Source: Dyadobacter sp. CECT 9275 (lineage in GTDB: Bacteria > Bacteroidota > Bacteroidia > Cytophagales > Spirosomataceae). Taken from it: DNA of 64,000 bases. The notes beneath the pieces were generated by a model that was not told the origin of the DNA, made no database searches, and saw only the letters and a program-made list of their open reading frames with translations. The DNA lies in the NCBI RefSeq assembly GCF_907164905.1, contig NZ_CAJRAF010000001.1, positions 779,001 to 843,000 on the forward strand, given 5' to 3'. Below are positions 34,240 to 43,311 of the stretch, in pieces; position 1 is the stretch's first letter; every line of letters begins with the position of its first letter. A program made the position numbers and the translations under genes.

Positions 34240-35892
34240 CTATAAGTTCAGGTTATCTTTAACACTGACGTCAAAAGCGCCTGTAAGTACCTTACCGTTA
34301 CGTTTCACCTGTAGGAAAATCCTGTATTTTCCGCTTTTGGGAAAAGCGTAAGGAAACGAAATACGGTTGCCGTGCTCCATGCCCATGGCGCCATTGGCAG
34401 TTGTTTCATACATACCCATCTCGGTCATCAAAAGCTGTTCACGCTGAAGTACATTCATAGACTTTAACTTGGTCAAATACTGATCAACGCTATCCCTGAA
34501 AATGGCTGGGGACGGTTTTGGAGCTATTTGTGAAGTATCTGCGAGTCGTTTTCTGAAACTTTGTCCGGCTGCCGAAGCGAAGGTACCTCCAGGATGCAAA
34601 TGAATGTACACAGAGCCATCAGAGCGAAACAATGCCACGTGTCCAAGCATTCCCAGGTAAGGTTCGGGGAGGCAGGCACTTCCGTCGGGATTGTACATTT
34701 CGAAATTGAGCTGGTAAGGTTTTCCGGCTTCCAGTGGCTGGTCCGATTTCCCTTCCCACACCGCATAGGAGCCATCTTTGAAAACGGTTTTGGAACCCGG
34801 CTTTCCGCAGATCACAAAGTTTTCTGTTGCAGGGGCTTTGCCAGGCGCATTCATAGGATCTGTGATTACATAGGTATCTTCTTCTGCGGTGATCTGGCTG
34901 TGGGGCGCGTGGTGGCCTGGGGGGATATCCAGGGTATCCGTCATGGTTTCGCCAAAGCCTGAGTACCGGACGAAATCCGAATATACCAGATACCTGCCTG
35001 CGGGCAACTCCGGTAACCAAGCCTCAAAAGTGGTGCTGTCCTTACGTTCCGGATGGAGGTGAGCAAATGCATCCAGTCCGGGGATACGAACCAGGAAAGT
35101 ATGCATCAGTTTGCCGTGGTCAGGGATGATGGTACTCAGCATGGTTCCACGCTTGTTGTCTGCCCAATCGGTAGTATCAATTTTCAATTGAAAGCGCCGT
35201 TGATCTCCCGTTCTTAAAATGGCTGAATGCGCGGTAAGCGGTTTGTACAAGTATCTCCGATAGTGAGCAGCCCAGCTATCCCACCAGCTGCTTCCTGCAT
35301 ACAATATCAGCATGCAGATGGCAGAAGCAATTCCCATATTAACCCATCTTTTGCGTTTTCTGGCAGCGGACAGAGCTTCCCCGGGGCGAAGCAGGCCGTC
35401 ACTTACACTGGCTCCGATGGCCGTGATCATCAGTACGAACAGCAGTAATGCAAGCGCGGCAAGTCCCATACTCAGTCCGTTGGGCATGTCGCGCTGAGCA
35501 GTGGATGCTGCGGCCAACGGAACAACCAGCTGGGCTTTCCCCTGTTGGCCTTCTATCATTAGCTGGACACCGGATGACCCCGGCTCCATAAGCCAGACCA
35601 TCCCCTGGAACTCTCCCGCTACACCTTCCACTTTTTGAAGCAGATCTGGAGAAGGTGCGCCTTTATCACCTGACCTGTAAAAAATAGGACGGGCGGAAAT
35701 ATGTTTTACATTGCCACTTTCTACAAACACGGTGATCTGTGCCGTGCCGGGGATCACATCTGGCGGCTGGATACTGACCATAATCTGATAGGGCCCCGCC
35801 TGTCCCTGCATTTGTACGCCGGAGCTGCCTACATGCGCATGTGCAATCTGCAGGGAGAGGAATAAAATAAGTAAGAGCAGTAATTTTTTCAT
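34240..35892 (-). CDS. Envelope protein with two periplasmic domains around a two-helix hairpin
   Basis: I do not recognise this 550-residue protein as a named family. It has a signal peptide (to about residue 19), a YtkA/CopC-like periplasmic beta domain (20-125), two membrane helices (about 139-160 and 184-202) joined by a basic loop, and a long C-terminal domain with His-rich strands: IIPDHGKLMH, FAHLHPE, and later IHLHPGG and MEHGNRI. These recurring H-x-H sites suggest metal binding, possibly copper, but this is inference. It overlaps the end of the upstream membrane gene by 4 bp (ATGA), so the two are translated together. Confidence 0.7.
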   Translation of the reverse strand: MKKLLLLLILFLSLQIAHAHVGSSGVQMQGQAGPYQIMVSIQPPDVIPGTAQITVFVESGNVKHISARPIFYRSGDKGAPSPDLLQKVEGVAGEFQGMVWLMEPGSSGVQLMIEGQQGKAQLVVPLAAASTAQRDMPNGLSMGLAALALLLFVLMITAIGASVSDGLLRPGEALSAARKRKRWVNMGIASAICMLILYAGSSWWDSWAAHYRRYLYKPLTAHSAILRTGDQRRFQLKIDTTDWADNKRGTMLSTIIPDHGKLMHTFLVRIPGLDAFAHLHPERKDSTTFEAWLPELPAGRYLVYSDFVRYSGFGETMTDTLDIPPGHHAPHSQITAEEDTYVITDPMNAPGKAPATENFVICGKPGSKTVFKDGSYAVWEGKSDQPLEAGKPYQLNFEMYNPDGSACLPEPYLGMLGHVALFRSDGSVYIHLHPGGTFASAAGQSFRKRLADTSQIAPKPSPAIFRDSVDQYLTKLKSMNVLQREQLLMTEMGMYETTANGAMGMEHGNRISFPYAFPKSGKYRIFLQVKRNGKVLTGAFDVSVKDNLNL

Positions 35893-37112
35893 CGTTGAAT
35901 TTTATTCATCCATTTTCCCCAGGCCAGTCCGACGCGCGCGGACACAAGGCTTGATACGAATGCTATGGCAAGGCCTTTGTACAATTCTGTGGTGGATTCC
36001 AGCATCCAGGGTGCAAATTTATAACGGAATTCAAAATCAGGCTTATTCCCGAAATACCAGGAGGTACTACCGAAAAACCAGTTACGTGCATGTGGCGACT
36101 CCATCAGAAAACCGCCGAAATTCCATTGGACCACAAAGAATACGATCAGGAAAATGCTGCCAAGTGCCATGGCTAGCCACCAGTCGTTCAGATGGTGGAG
36201 GCGTAAACGGAGGTAATCCAAAATCATCGCCGGAATCACCAGAAGCAACGGAAACATGAAACCCTGATAATGCGTAATATGATTCATGATGGGGCCGAGC
36301 TTGGGTTCCGCGGGGAACAACGGAATAATCCATAAGGTGAGCAGCATTAAGGCTGTGTATACCCCTGTTACCGCAGTGATGGTCCATCGACCTGATATGG
36401 CTCTTCCCACGGACAGCAGCAGGACAGGAAAGGCAGCGGCACCGTAGATATAATAACTGGACCGGTGTGATTCCATTCTTCCTATTTCTTCTGAAAGCAA
36501 TGTGAACCACATGGTAAGCAAAAAACCAGCCGACAATGAAAACAGCCAGAAAAGAATGGTATCAAGGAATTTTTTTCTGGTTGCGCTCAGGTTTGCCCTG
36601 AAAGGTAATTGGTTTTTGACGGCAATCACACTGATCATTGCTCCAAATTGCACACTGATAATACCCAGCGCAAGTACTGTATGGGGCGGAGACAGGATGG
36701 TGATGTCCAAACCGTAGGTATTGTGCCACCAGTCGTCAAACGGAGCGGAGGTAAGCATAGCCAGTGCACCCCAGACACAAAAAAGAGAGCCCAGAGAGCT
36801 GTAAAAAATTCCCCAGACTTTCACACTTTCAGATTTTTCGGAAATACTTCCCCAGAACGTTTTTCGCAAAATCTCGTAACCCGAAAAAACGCCGGAAACT
36901 ACGGCCCCCAGATAAATAATAAGGTGAGGAGGCGACAACAGGCCATCTCTTCCGATGCTTAAATGCCAGCATATATCCCAGATAAGCCCTGTGATCACAC
37001 ACAGGGAGGAAAATACGGTAGCATAGATGTATAAAGGAATCCTGTATGGGGCATTTTCATGAACTGAAATCATTCGGCCGGTTTTTGAAGGAGGGATTGT
37101 AGTGGTGTCCAT
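35889..37112 (-). CDS. Multi-spanning membrane protein with duplicated DxxWH...SPPH motif
   Basis: An unrecognised 407-residue integral membrane protein of about ten helices. Two segments 80 residues apart share D-x-x-W-H-x-x-x-G-x-D then S-P-P-H: Asp46, Trp49-His50, Gly54, Asp56, Ser60-His63 and Asp126, Trp129-His130, Gly134, Asp136, Ser141-His144. This points to an ancient internal duplication and a symmetric site of His and Asp residues near the membrane surface. It is the first gene of a two-gene unit with the 550-residue envelope protein. A metal-related role is inferred only. Confidence 0.72.
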   Translation of the reverse strand: MDTTTIPPSKTGRMISVHENAPYRIPLYIYATVFSSLCVITGLIWDICWHLSIGRDGLLSPPHLIIYLGAVVSGVFSGYEILRKTFWGSISEKSESVKVWGIFYSSLGSLFCVWGALAMLTSAPFDDWWHNTYGLDITILSPPHTVLALGIISVQFGAMISVIAVKNQLPFRANLSATRKKFLDTILFWLFSLSAGFLLTMWFTLLSEEIGRMESHRSSYYIYGAAAFPVLLLSVGRAISGRWTITAVTGVYTALMLLTLWIIPLFPAEPKLGPIMNHITHYQGFMFPLLLVIPAMILDYLRLRLHHLNDWWLAMALGSIFLIVFFVVQWNFGGFLMESPHARNWFFGSTSWYFGNKPDFEFRYKFAPWMLESTTELYKGLAIAFVSSLVSARVGLAWGKWMNKIQR

Positions 37113-37215
37113 AACCTTTGGTTGGATCCGTAACAGTTTCTTTTACAAGTGATTTAATAACTCCCATTTATTTTCAGGATAAATGGCGGGAGCCTTCTGT
37201 TATACTGTAAAAATA

Positions 37216-37884
37216 CTAAAAAGGACGCATTGCCTTCACAAATCTTCCCTTGAAATACGTCGAAAAGAGATTGTCCTCACGCACACCTCTGGAGGTAGAA
37301 GCATGGATGAAAATGATCTCCTGATCACTACGGACGTCAGTAACGATTCCGGCATGGGATACATATCCTTCCTTACCTGCTTCAGGAACAAAAAATACCC
37401 AGTCGCCCGGCTGGATTTCCTGTATGGCGTTTATCTCTTTCCCAAACTCCGACTGCTGCCAGGAAATCCGGGGGACTTTCACCCCGATTTCAGCGTATAC
37501 CGAGCAGATAAGGCCTGAACAATCAATTCCGTTTTTGTCATTTCCTCCGGACCGGTACGGTGTGCCGGTATAGGTGCGTGCCTGGTCAATTACTTTGGCA
37601 ACCTCTGCACTATAAGGTACTGCCGGCCTTGTATAAGTAGCTCCGGATACCGGTGGTGTATTATTCTTTTTGGGTGGTGTTGTGCTTCTGCCGGAACCTG
37701 GCCTGGCCGGAGGGCGGGAAGAAGGCCTTGCGGAAGCAGTACTGCCTGACGACCGTGATTTGCTGTTCCTGCCTGATCGCGGCGAGGACTCTTTGGATGG
37801 TGTTTTACGAAGTGTATCGCAGGAAGTTATGAGTATAGATAGTGTGAAAAGATAAAGGAAATAAGGGAATATCTGTTTTCTCAT
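37216..37884 (-). CDS. NlpC/P60 family peptidoglycan hydrolase lipoprotein (C40)
   Basis: A 222-residue lipoprotein; the ATG at 37884 gives MRKQIFPYFLYLFTLSILITSC, with the lipid Cys at residue 22. A Ser/Pro/Arg-rich low-complexity linker (about 30-75) leads to the NlpC/P60 domain, with catalytic Cys in GIDCSGL, His in SHAGIV and the third polar residue in FIHASTS. It is expected to cut gamma-D-Glu-diaminopimelate links in stem peptides. Confidence 0.92.
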   Translation of the reverse strand: MRKQIFPYFLYLFTLSILITSCDTLRKTPSKESSPRSGRNSKSRSSGSTASARPSSRPPARPGSGRSTTPPKKNNTPPVSGATYTRPAVPYSAEVAKVIDQARTYTGTPYRSGGNDKNGIDCSGLICSVYAEIGVKVPRISWQQSEFGKEINAIQEIQPGDWVFFVPEAGKEGYVSHAGIVTDVRSDQEIIFIHASTSRGVREDNLFSTYFKGRFVKAMRPF

Positions 37885-38203
37885 GTACTGATTTTTTATT
37901 CTTGTTCCGCAGGTCAAAGCTGCTCGGAGTTTTCCGGGCCGAAGTTTTACTTATGTGCAATTAACGATACATATATTAAAAAATGATTCATTTGATCAGA
38001 AAAAGACAAAGCTACGTGCTGAAAGCTGTGCCGGAAAGGTGGATGTATCTTTGGGGTACCTGCTTGCGAGGGTTGCGCTGGGAAGCGGGTACTGTTAAAA
38101 ATCGTTCGAAAAGTTATGTCGCTGACGCCATAGTCAGTAGTTTTGTCGTTTGATTTGGAAGGGGTTGCCTTATCAGTATTAATATTTTAAGCTTTTAGAC
38201 GAA
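37885..38203. other. 319-bp intergenic region
   Basis: Between the divergent NlpC/P60 and FAH genes. It holds a TATCTTTG site near 38046-38053 matching TAnnTTTG and AT-rich DNA before the FAH start. A 56-codon plus-strand frame (37983-38153) is present but has no support. Confidence 0.4.
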
Positions 38204-38815
38204 ATGAAAATTATTTGTGTAGGACGTAATTACACCGAACACATTGAAGAGTTAAATAACGAGCGTCCTGACGCGCCGGTTATATTTTTGAAACCTGAAA
38301 CGGCTCAGATCCGCCTGGGGGAGCCGTTCTTTTATCCCGACTTTTCAAAGGATATTCATTATGAGGTAGAGCTCGTTGTAAAAATAAACCGGGTAGGCAA
38401 GAATATTGAAGAACGTTTTGCGCATAAATACTATGATGAGATAGGAGTGGGTATAGACTTCACGGCCCGTGATCTGCAATCGGATTTAAAGGCAAAAGGG
38501 TTGCCGTGGGAGCTTGCTAAGGCATTTAACGGCTCTGCACCGGTATCTGATTTTATCAATGTATCAGAATTTGAAGACATTCAGAATATCAATTTCAGCC
38601 TCGACGTCAACGGAGAGACCAGGCAAAAAGGGAATTCTTCCATGATGTTATACCGTATCAATTATCTGATTTCGTTCGTTTCAAAATTTTTCCTTCTTAA
38701 AAAAGGAGACCTCATTTTTACCGGAACGCCCAAAGGAGTAGGTGCGGTGCAGATCGGGGATACACTCACTGCTTTTATTGAAGGAAAACAGATGTTACGT
38801 TTGCCCATCAAATAA
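38204..38815 (+). CDS. Fumarylacetoacetate hydrolase family protein
   Basis: A 203-residue member of the FAH superfamily, the short form typical of acylpyruvate or oxaloacetate tautomerase/decarboxylases. CVGRNYTEHIEE starts the domain, and the divalent metal ligands are in HYEVELV (two Glu) and GVGIDFTARDLQ (Asp). GDLIFTGTPKGVG closes the active site. It is followed within 50 bp by an M23 peptidase gene. Confidence 0.9.
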   Translation: MKIICVGRNYTEHIEELNNERPDAPVIFLKPETAQIRLGEPFFYPDFSKDIHYEVELVVKINRVGKNIEERFAHKYYDEIGVGIDFTARDLQSDLKAKGLPWELAKAFNGSAPVSDFINVSEFEDIQNINFSLDVNGETRQKGNSSMMLYRINYLISFVSKFFLLKKGDLIFTGTPKGVGAVQIGDTLTAFIEGKQMLRLPIK

Positions 38816-38862
38816 ATCCTTATATCAAACCAGCGTTTCAGTTTAATCACACACCCATCTTG

Positions 38863-40815
38863 ATGTACAACTGCTTGGGAGCCAAAGTCCGTTATTTTGC
38901 TTTACTATTCTTCTGTATTTCTATTGTGTCGGTGGCGCAAAAGCAATCCTATCCTAAAGGTTACTATCAGTTTCCTATCCGTCCCGGGCTGCCCAATTCA
39001 CTCGCCGGAGGACTGGGCGATTTGCGCACCAACCATTTTCATGCAGGAGTGGATATCCGCACCCAGCAGCGGGAAGGGCTTCCCGTGTATGCCGCGGCCG
39101 ATGGGTACGTCTTGAAAGTGGCCGTGCAGAGGGGCGGATATGGTAATGTAATTTATCTCAGACATCCCAACGGGCAGACTTCGGTATATGGTCATTTGCT
39201 GAAATTTTTGGATGAGGTGGGTGATTACGTAAGAAGCGAGCAGTATAAAAAACAGACTTTTGAAATTGATCTTTTTCCCCAGGCTGGCAGATATACCTTT
39301 AAAAAGGGCGAGATTATTGCTTTGTCGGGGAATACGGGCGGGTCTGCGGGGCCTCATCTGCATTTCGAGATCAGGGATTCCAAAGATAATTATCTTAATC
39401 CGCTGTTTTTTGGATTTAACGAGATCAAAGATATCACACCACCTAAATTTGTGAATCTGGCGATCAGGCCGCTGGACATTAATGGGAGGGTGAATGGTCA
39501 GTTTGCCAGAATACCTTACACGCCTGTAAAACAGAAGGACGGGTCCTACAGGCTGGAACAACCCGTAACAGCCACAGGTACCATAGGGATAGATTTACAG
39601 GCTTTTGACCAAATGACGGGAACGGGTTTCCGGTACGGGCTGCAATGTATTGAGATCAGAATGGACGGACAGGAGGTATTTTCTTACAACATGGAAATTT
39701 TTCCGAATGCCGCTACAAGGGATTACAACAACCTGATCGACTATGACATGGAGCAGGAAACCGGTCAGCGGTTTTTGAGGTGTTACGTTCCGGATGGGAA
39801 TAAGTTCAATCTTTATAAAACCAATGGATATCAGGGGAAACTGATGATTCGGGATACCCTTAGTCACCAGATAAAAATCAGGATATCTGATTCTTACGAG
39901 AATTTCAGCGAATTGACTTTCAGTATCAAGGGAGAATCCAATGATGGTAGTATCGCCGTTCCGGAAACAGAAGCGAATCCGGAATGGGTACAAACTGAAA
40001 TTGATGAAAATGTCTTGAAAATAAGGGCTGCCAGGTACCAGAGTACTAACCCCGTGGCCACCTACTTTGCCTCTGGGAACCAGATAAAAGCGAGGGCGGT
40101 GGGCTATCAGAGCGGTGCCGCTGTTTTTGTTTCGGATCTCAGGGAGTTCATGCCTGATTCCGTACAGATTGGTAATATCACTACCAAAACCTATTTCCGC
40201 AAAGCGCTGATGCCCGGTATCCCTCAAAAATACGAGTCCGAAGGCTGGTCGCTTGAAACCGATAGCACCAGTCTTTTTGATACCCTTTACCTAGCAGTGC
40301 AGCGCAATTACACCACGCTTAAAGTCAATGACAGAGGCACAGCACTGAGAGATCGGGTGAGGCTTACATTTAAATCGGAAATTCCGGTTACAGATAAGGC
40401 AAGAACGCATATGTACCGGTACGTGAATGGTGATTATCGTTTTGTGGGAGGAGAATGGAAGGGAGATGTCATTACATTCGAAACGAAGGAATTAGGTACT
40501 TTTATGATGCAGACAGATACCGTTCCCCCAAGGCTCAGGCTGACGGAAAACAGCGGACAAAGGATCACAGGGTACATCGGCGACGGTTTGTCGGGTATCG
40601 ACAAGTTTCGGGCCATGGTAAATGGTACTTGGGTCCTGCTCAATTATGATTATAAAAAAGGATATATCTGGTCAGAAAAGCTGGATAACGGTGTGCCATT
40701 TGATGGAGATCTGCTGGTTGAAGTTACGGATAGGGCGGGAAATAGTACTATCTTGCAGACTGAAATAGTTGAAAAACCAAAAGTGGTCAGAAAACCAAGG
40801 AAAAAAAGAAAATAG
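38863..40815 (+). CDS. M23 family metallopeptidase (LytM-like)
   Basis: A 650-residue exported protein with a signal peptide ending SVAQ. The zinc peptidase domain is N-terminal (about 30-190): HFHAGVDIRT gives the first His and Asp, and AGPHLHFEIRD the H-x-H. About 450 residues of beta-rich sequence follow, in which I recognise no named domain, ending in a basic KPRKKRK tail. A TTG at 38860 precedes the ATG used here. It probably trims peptidoglycan crosslinks in the periplasm, with the C-terminal half serving as a targeting or outer-membrane domain. Confidence 0.88.
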   Translation: MYNCLGAKVRYFALLFFCISIVSVAQKQSYPKGYYQFPIRPGLPNSLAGGLGDLRTNHFHAGVDIRTQQREGLPVYAAADGYVLKVAVQRGGYGNVIYLRHPNGQTSVYGHLLKFLDEVGDYVRSEQYKKQTFEIDLFPQAGRYTFKKGEIIALSGNTGGSAGPHLHFEIRDSKDNYLNPLFFGFNEIKDITPPKFVNLAIRPLDINGRVNGQFARIPYTPVKQKDGSYRLEQPVTATGTIGIDLQAFDQMTGTGFRYGLQCIEIRMDGQEVFSYNMEIFPNAATRDYNNLIDYDMEQETGQRFLRCYVPDGNKFNLYKTNGYQGKLMIRDTLSHQIKIRISDSYENFSELTFSIKGESNDGSIAVPETEANPEWVQTEIDENVLKIRAARYQSTNPVATYFASGNQIKARAVGYQSGAAVFVSDLREFMPDSVQIGNITTKTYFRKALMPGIPQKYESEGWSLETDSTSLFDTLYLAVQRNYTTLKVNDRGTALRDRVRLTFKSEIPVTDKARTHMYRYVNGDYRFVGGEWKGDVITFETKELGTFMMQTDTVPPRLRLTENSGQRITGYIGDGLSGIDKFRAMVNGTWVLLNYDYKKGYIWSEKLDNGVPFDGDLLVEVTDRAGNSTILQTEIVEKPKVVRKPRKKRK

Positions 40816-40817
40816 AT

Positions 40818-41276
40818 ATGGAACTTCAGGTGGGTGATGTTGCTCCGGATTTTACGGCTAAAGATCAGGATGGAAAAGAAATAAAGCTTTCGGCATTCAA
40901 GGGTAAAAAGGTGATCATGTATTTTTACCCTAAGGATGATACCCCCGGTTGTACGGCTCAGGCCTGTAATTTAAGAGATAACTACGATGTACTGCTTCAA
41001 AAGGGATATGTTGTACTGGGTGTGAGTGTGGACAGCGAAAAATCCCATCTTAAATTCATCAAGAAATTTAACCTGCCTTTTCCGCTCATAGCTGATACTG
41101 AACACGCTATTGTTGAAAAATATGGCGTATGGGTAGAGAAAAGTATGTATGGCCGTACTTACATGGGTACTGCCAGAACCACTTTCGTGCTGGATGAAGA
41201 CGGGGTTATCACTGAGATTATTGAAAAAGTGGACACAAAAGATCACACCGATCAAATTCTTCATCAAACTGAATAA
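40818..41276 (+). CDS. bcp: Thioredoxin-dependent thiol peroxidase (bacterioferritin comigratory protein)
   Basis: A 152-residue peroxiredoxin of the PrxQ/Bcp type. The peroxidatic Cys45 lies in DDTPGCTAQAC and the resolving Cys50 five residues later, the arrangement of two-Cys PrxQ. It reduces peroxides using thioredoxin. It starts two bases after the M23 gene stop, so the two are probably cotranscribed. Confidence 0.95.
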   Translation: MELQVGDVAPDFTAKDQDGKEIKLSAFKGKKVIMYFYPKDDTPGCTAQACNLRDNYDVLLQKGYVVLGVSVDSEKSHLKFIKKFNLPFPLIADTEHAIVEKYGVWVEKSMYGRTYMGTARTTFVLDEDGVITEIIEKVDTKDHTDQILHQTE

Positions 41277-41367
41277 GAAACAGTCATACTTAAGATTGTT
41301 TTCGTACTAATTTTACATCTTGCCAAGCGGGTAGCAGTATATACCTTGAAAATCAATAAAGAACAAA

Positions 41368-42225
41368 ATGGAAATTGAACAATTAGAAAAAGTTGCATCA
41401 CAAGTTCGCCGGGATATCGTTCGTATGGTGCATGGTTGCCAGTCGGGGCATCCCGGAGGATCTTTGGGCTGCACCGAGATATTGGTTGCACTATACTTTG
41501 AGCAAATGAAGCTTAAGGAAGAGAACGGCAAACCGGTTTTTGATATGGATGGAACTGGAGAGGATCTCTTTTTCCTTTCCAACGGACATATTTCTCCGGT
41601 ATGGTATAGTGTTCTTGGCCGTAAGGGATACTTCCCGGTTGAGGAAATGGCTACCTTCAGAAAGCTTGATTCAAGGTTACAGGGCCACCCAACTACCCAC
41701 GAACATCTGGAAGGTATCCGGATCGCCTCAGGTTCTTTGGGCCAAGGTATGTCGGTTGCAATTGGCGCCGCTTTGTCTAAAAAACTCAATAAGGATAACG
41801 AAACCGTTTTCGTCCTGATGGGCGATGGCGAGCAGCAGGAAGGGCAGGTATGGGAAGCAGCTACATTTGCGCCGCACCATCAGGTAGATAACCTGATTGC
41901 TTTCATTGACCTGAACGGCCAGCAGATCGACGGCCCGACGGTGAAAGTGATGAATAACCTCGACCTGGGTAAAAAATATGAGGCTTTTGGCTGGGAAGTG
42001 ATTTCCATAGAAGAAGGCAACGATATGGCGGCGGTTGTAAAAGGACTTTACGAAGCCAAGTCGAGGCTGGGCCACGGCCGGCCGATCATGGTATTACTGC
42101 ATACCGGTATGGGCTTCGGCGTGGACTTTATGATGGGAAGTCACAAATGGCACGGAGTGGCACCAAACGATGAACAATTGGCCGCCGCGCTGGGACAGCT
42201 GGAGGAAACTTTGGGAGATTATTGA
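41368..42225 (+). CDS. Transketolase, N-terminal subunit
   Basis: A 285-residue protein with the thiamine diphosphate-binding half of transketolase. HPGGSLGCTEIL, the GDGEQQEGQVWEA motif that binds TPP and magnesium, and SHKWHGVAP are intact. It needs the C-terminal subunit at 43905 to work in the pentose phosphate pathway. In other Bacteroidota the two genes are normally next to each other; here 1.68 kb with two unrelated genes lies between. Confidence 0.94.
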   Translation: MEIEQLEKVASQVRRDIVRMVHGCQSGHPGGSLGCTEILVALYFEQMKLKEENGKPVFDMDGTGEDLFFLSNGHISPVWYSVLGRKGYFPVEEMATFRKLDSRLQGHPTTHEHLEGIRIASGSLGQGMSVAIGAALSKKLNKDNETVFVLMGDGEQQEGQVWEAATFAPHHQVDNLIAFIDLNGQQIDGPTVKVMNNLDLGKKYEAFGWEVISIEEGNDMAAVVKGLYEAKSRLGHGRPIMVLLHTGMGFGVDFMMGSHKWHGVAPNDEQLAAALGQLEETLGDY

Positions 42226-42227
42226 TA

Positions 42228-42250
42228 GCTGTGGGCTTTTAGCCAACAGC
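42228..42250 (+). promoter_or_regulatory. Short hairpin after the transketolase N gene
   Basis: GCTGT-x-GGC and GCC-x-ACAGC arms with a TTTTA loop start three bases after the stop. There is no T run, so it may be a processing or attenuation site rather than a full terminator. Confidence 0.35.
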
Positions 42251-42276
42251 AAAAGTACCGGGTTACTGATTCATTT

Positions 42277-43311
42277 ATGAAGATTGAAAAACTCAGGATT
42301 AAAAATTTCAAATCCCTCGTTGACCTTGAAATCATCGAGCCAAATCCCTTTAGTGTTTTTGTAGGGGCAAATGGTGTTGGGAAATCGAATATTTTTGAGG
42401 CGCTGGAGTTTTTTTACTACGTGAACTCGGTTTATCCAGATGCACCAGGAAATCCGAAGGTTTCTCAGAAGATTACGTTTCAGATGTTTGATGGAGTGAA
42501 CCTACTGTCATTCAGGGAACAAAATAGACAAGCTAGCATCGAATTGCATGTTGAAGTAGGCTCTATCCACTCATCCATTTATAGTACAGGCAGCACTGAA
42601 AACGATCTTTTTTATATTGTAAGTGATGGAACCTTTTCAGACCGGAGCTTTTCAGAAAATGCCAAAAATGGAGCTGCGAATAAATTATTCAAGAATTTCT
42701 CCAGGATTTTTATTGGTCAAAGTCGATTAGAAAGAATCAACGCACAAGTACGTTCGAATGAAAGATTGACTATAACCGCGAGCAATTTGGAAAAAGTTTT
42801 AAAGCGGTTGCTTTTTGATGAGAACAGAAGAGAAGATATGATAGATTACCTTCGGTTACTCATTCCTGAATTTGAAAGATTGGAAATTCATTCAGACAAT
42901 ATTGGAGGGACAGACACACTTTTAATTTATGAGAAGGGCTCAGACAAACCTTTTAATAGAAGCTTGATTTCCGACGGTACTTACAATATACTTTGTTTGC
43001 TAACAGCCTTATATCAGTCGGATGAGCCGCAGTTTCTTTGTATTGAAGAACCGGAAAATGGGCTGAACCCGTTCGTGGTAAAAGAACTGGTGAATCTTTT
43101 CAGGAACGCCTGCGAAGAAAAAGGACATTATATTTGGCTGAATACCCATTCTCAGACTCTGGTTGAGGCGTTAACTCCTGATGAAATCATTTTGGTGGAT
43201 AAGGTCAACGGAGAAACACAGGTTAAGCAGATCAAAGGAATGGATTTACATGGTATACCCACAGACGAAGCATGGTTTTCAGGCGCTTTGGGAGGGGGTA
43301 CACCTTGGTGA
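42277..43311 (+). CDS. AAA/ABC-type ATPase (AAA_15/OLD-like), partner of the DUF4276 gene
   Basis: A 344-residue ATPase of the SMC/ABC-like clade. Walker A is GANGVGKSN at 30-38, the ABC signature SDGT at 232-235, Walker B FLCIEEPE at 253-260 and the H-loop His291 in NTHSQ. The N-terminus IEKLRIKNFKSL is typical of OLD-like ATPases; no coiled arm longer than about 100 residues is present. It lies inside the transketolase operon and is AT-richer than its neighbours (hand counts of 20 and 24 GC per 60 in two lines, against 29 in one line of the following gene). Such ATPases with TOPRIM partners act in phage defence; that role is inferred here. Confidence 0.88.
   Translation: MKIEKLRIKNFKSLVDLEIIEPNPFSVFVGANGVGKSNIFEALEFFYYVNSVYPDAPGNPKVSQKITFQMFDGVNLLSFREQNRQASIELHVEVGSIHSSIYSTGSTENDLFYIVSDGTFSDRSFSENAKNGAANKLFKNFSRIFIGQSRLERINAQVRSNERLTITASNLEKVLKRLLFDENRREDMIDYLRLLIPEFERLEIHSDNIGGTDTLLIYEKGSDKPFNRSLISDGTYNILCLLTALYQSDEPQFLCIEEPENGLNPFVVKELVNLFRNACEEKGHYIWLNTHSQTLVEALTPDEIILVDKVNGETQVKQIKGMDLHGIPTDEAWFSGALGGGTPW

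Noticed and set aside
37681..37800. Low-complexity Ser/Pro/Arg-coding stretch as a possible repeat element
   Set aside because: It is the linker of the NlpC/P60 lipoprotein in its own frame.
37983..38153. 56-codon plus-strand frame starting MIHLIRKRQSY in the gap before the FAH gene
   Set aside because: No ribosome site or family resemblance, and a frame this length occurs by chance in a 319-bp gap.
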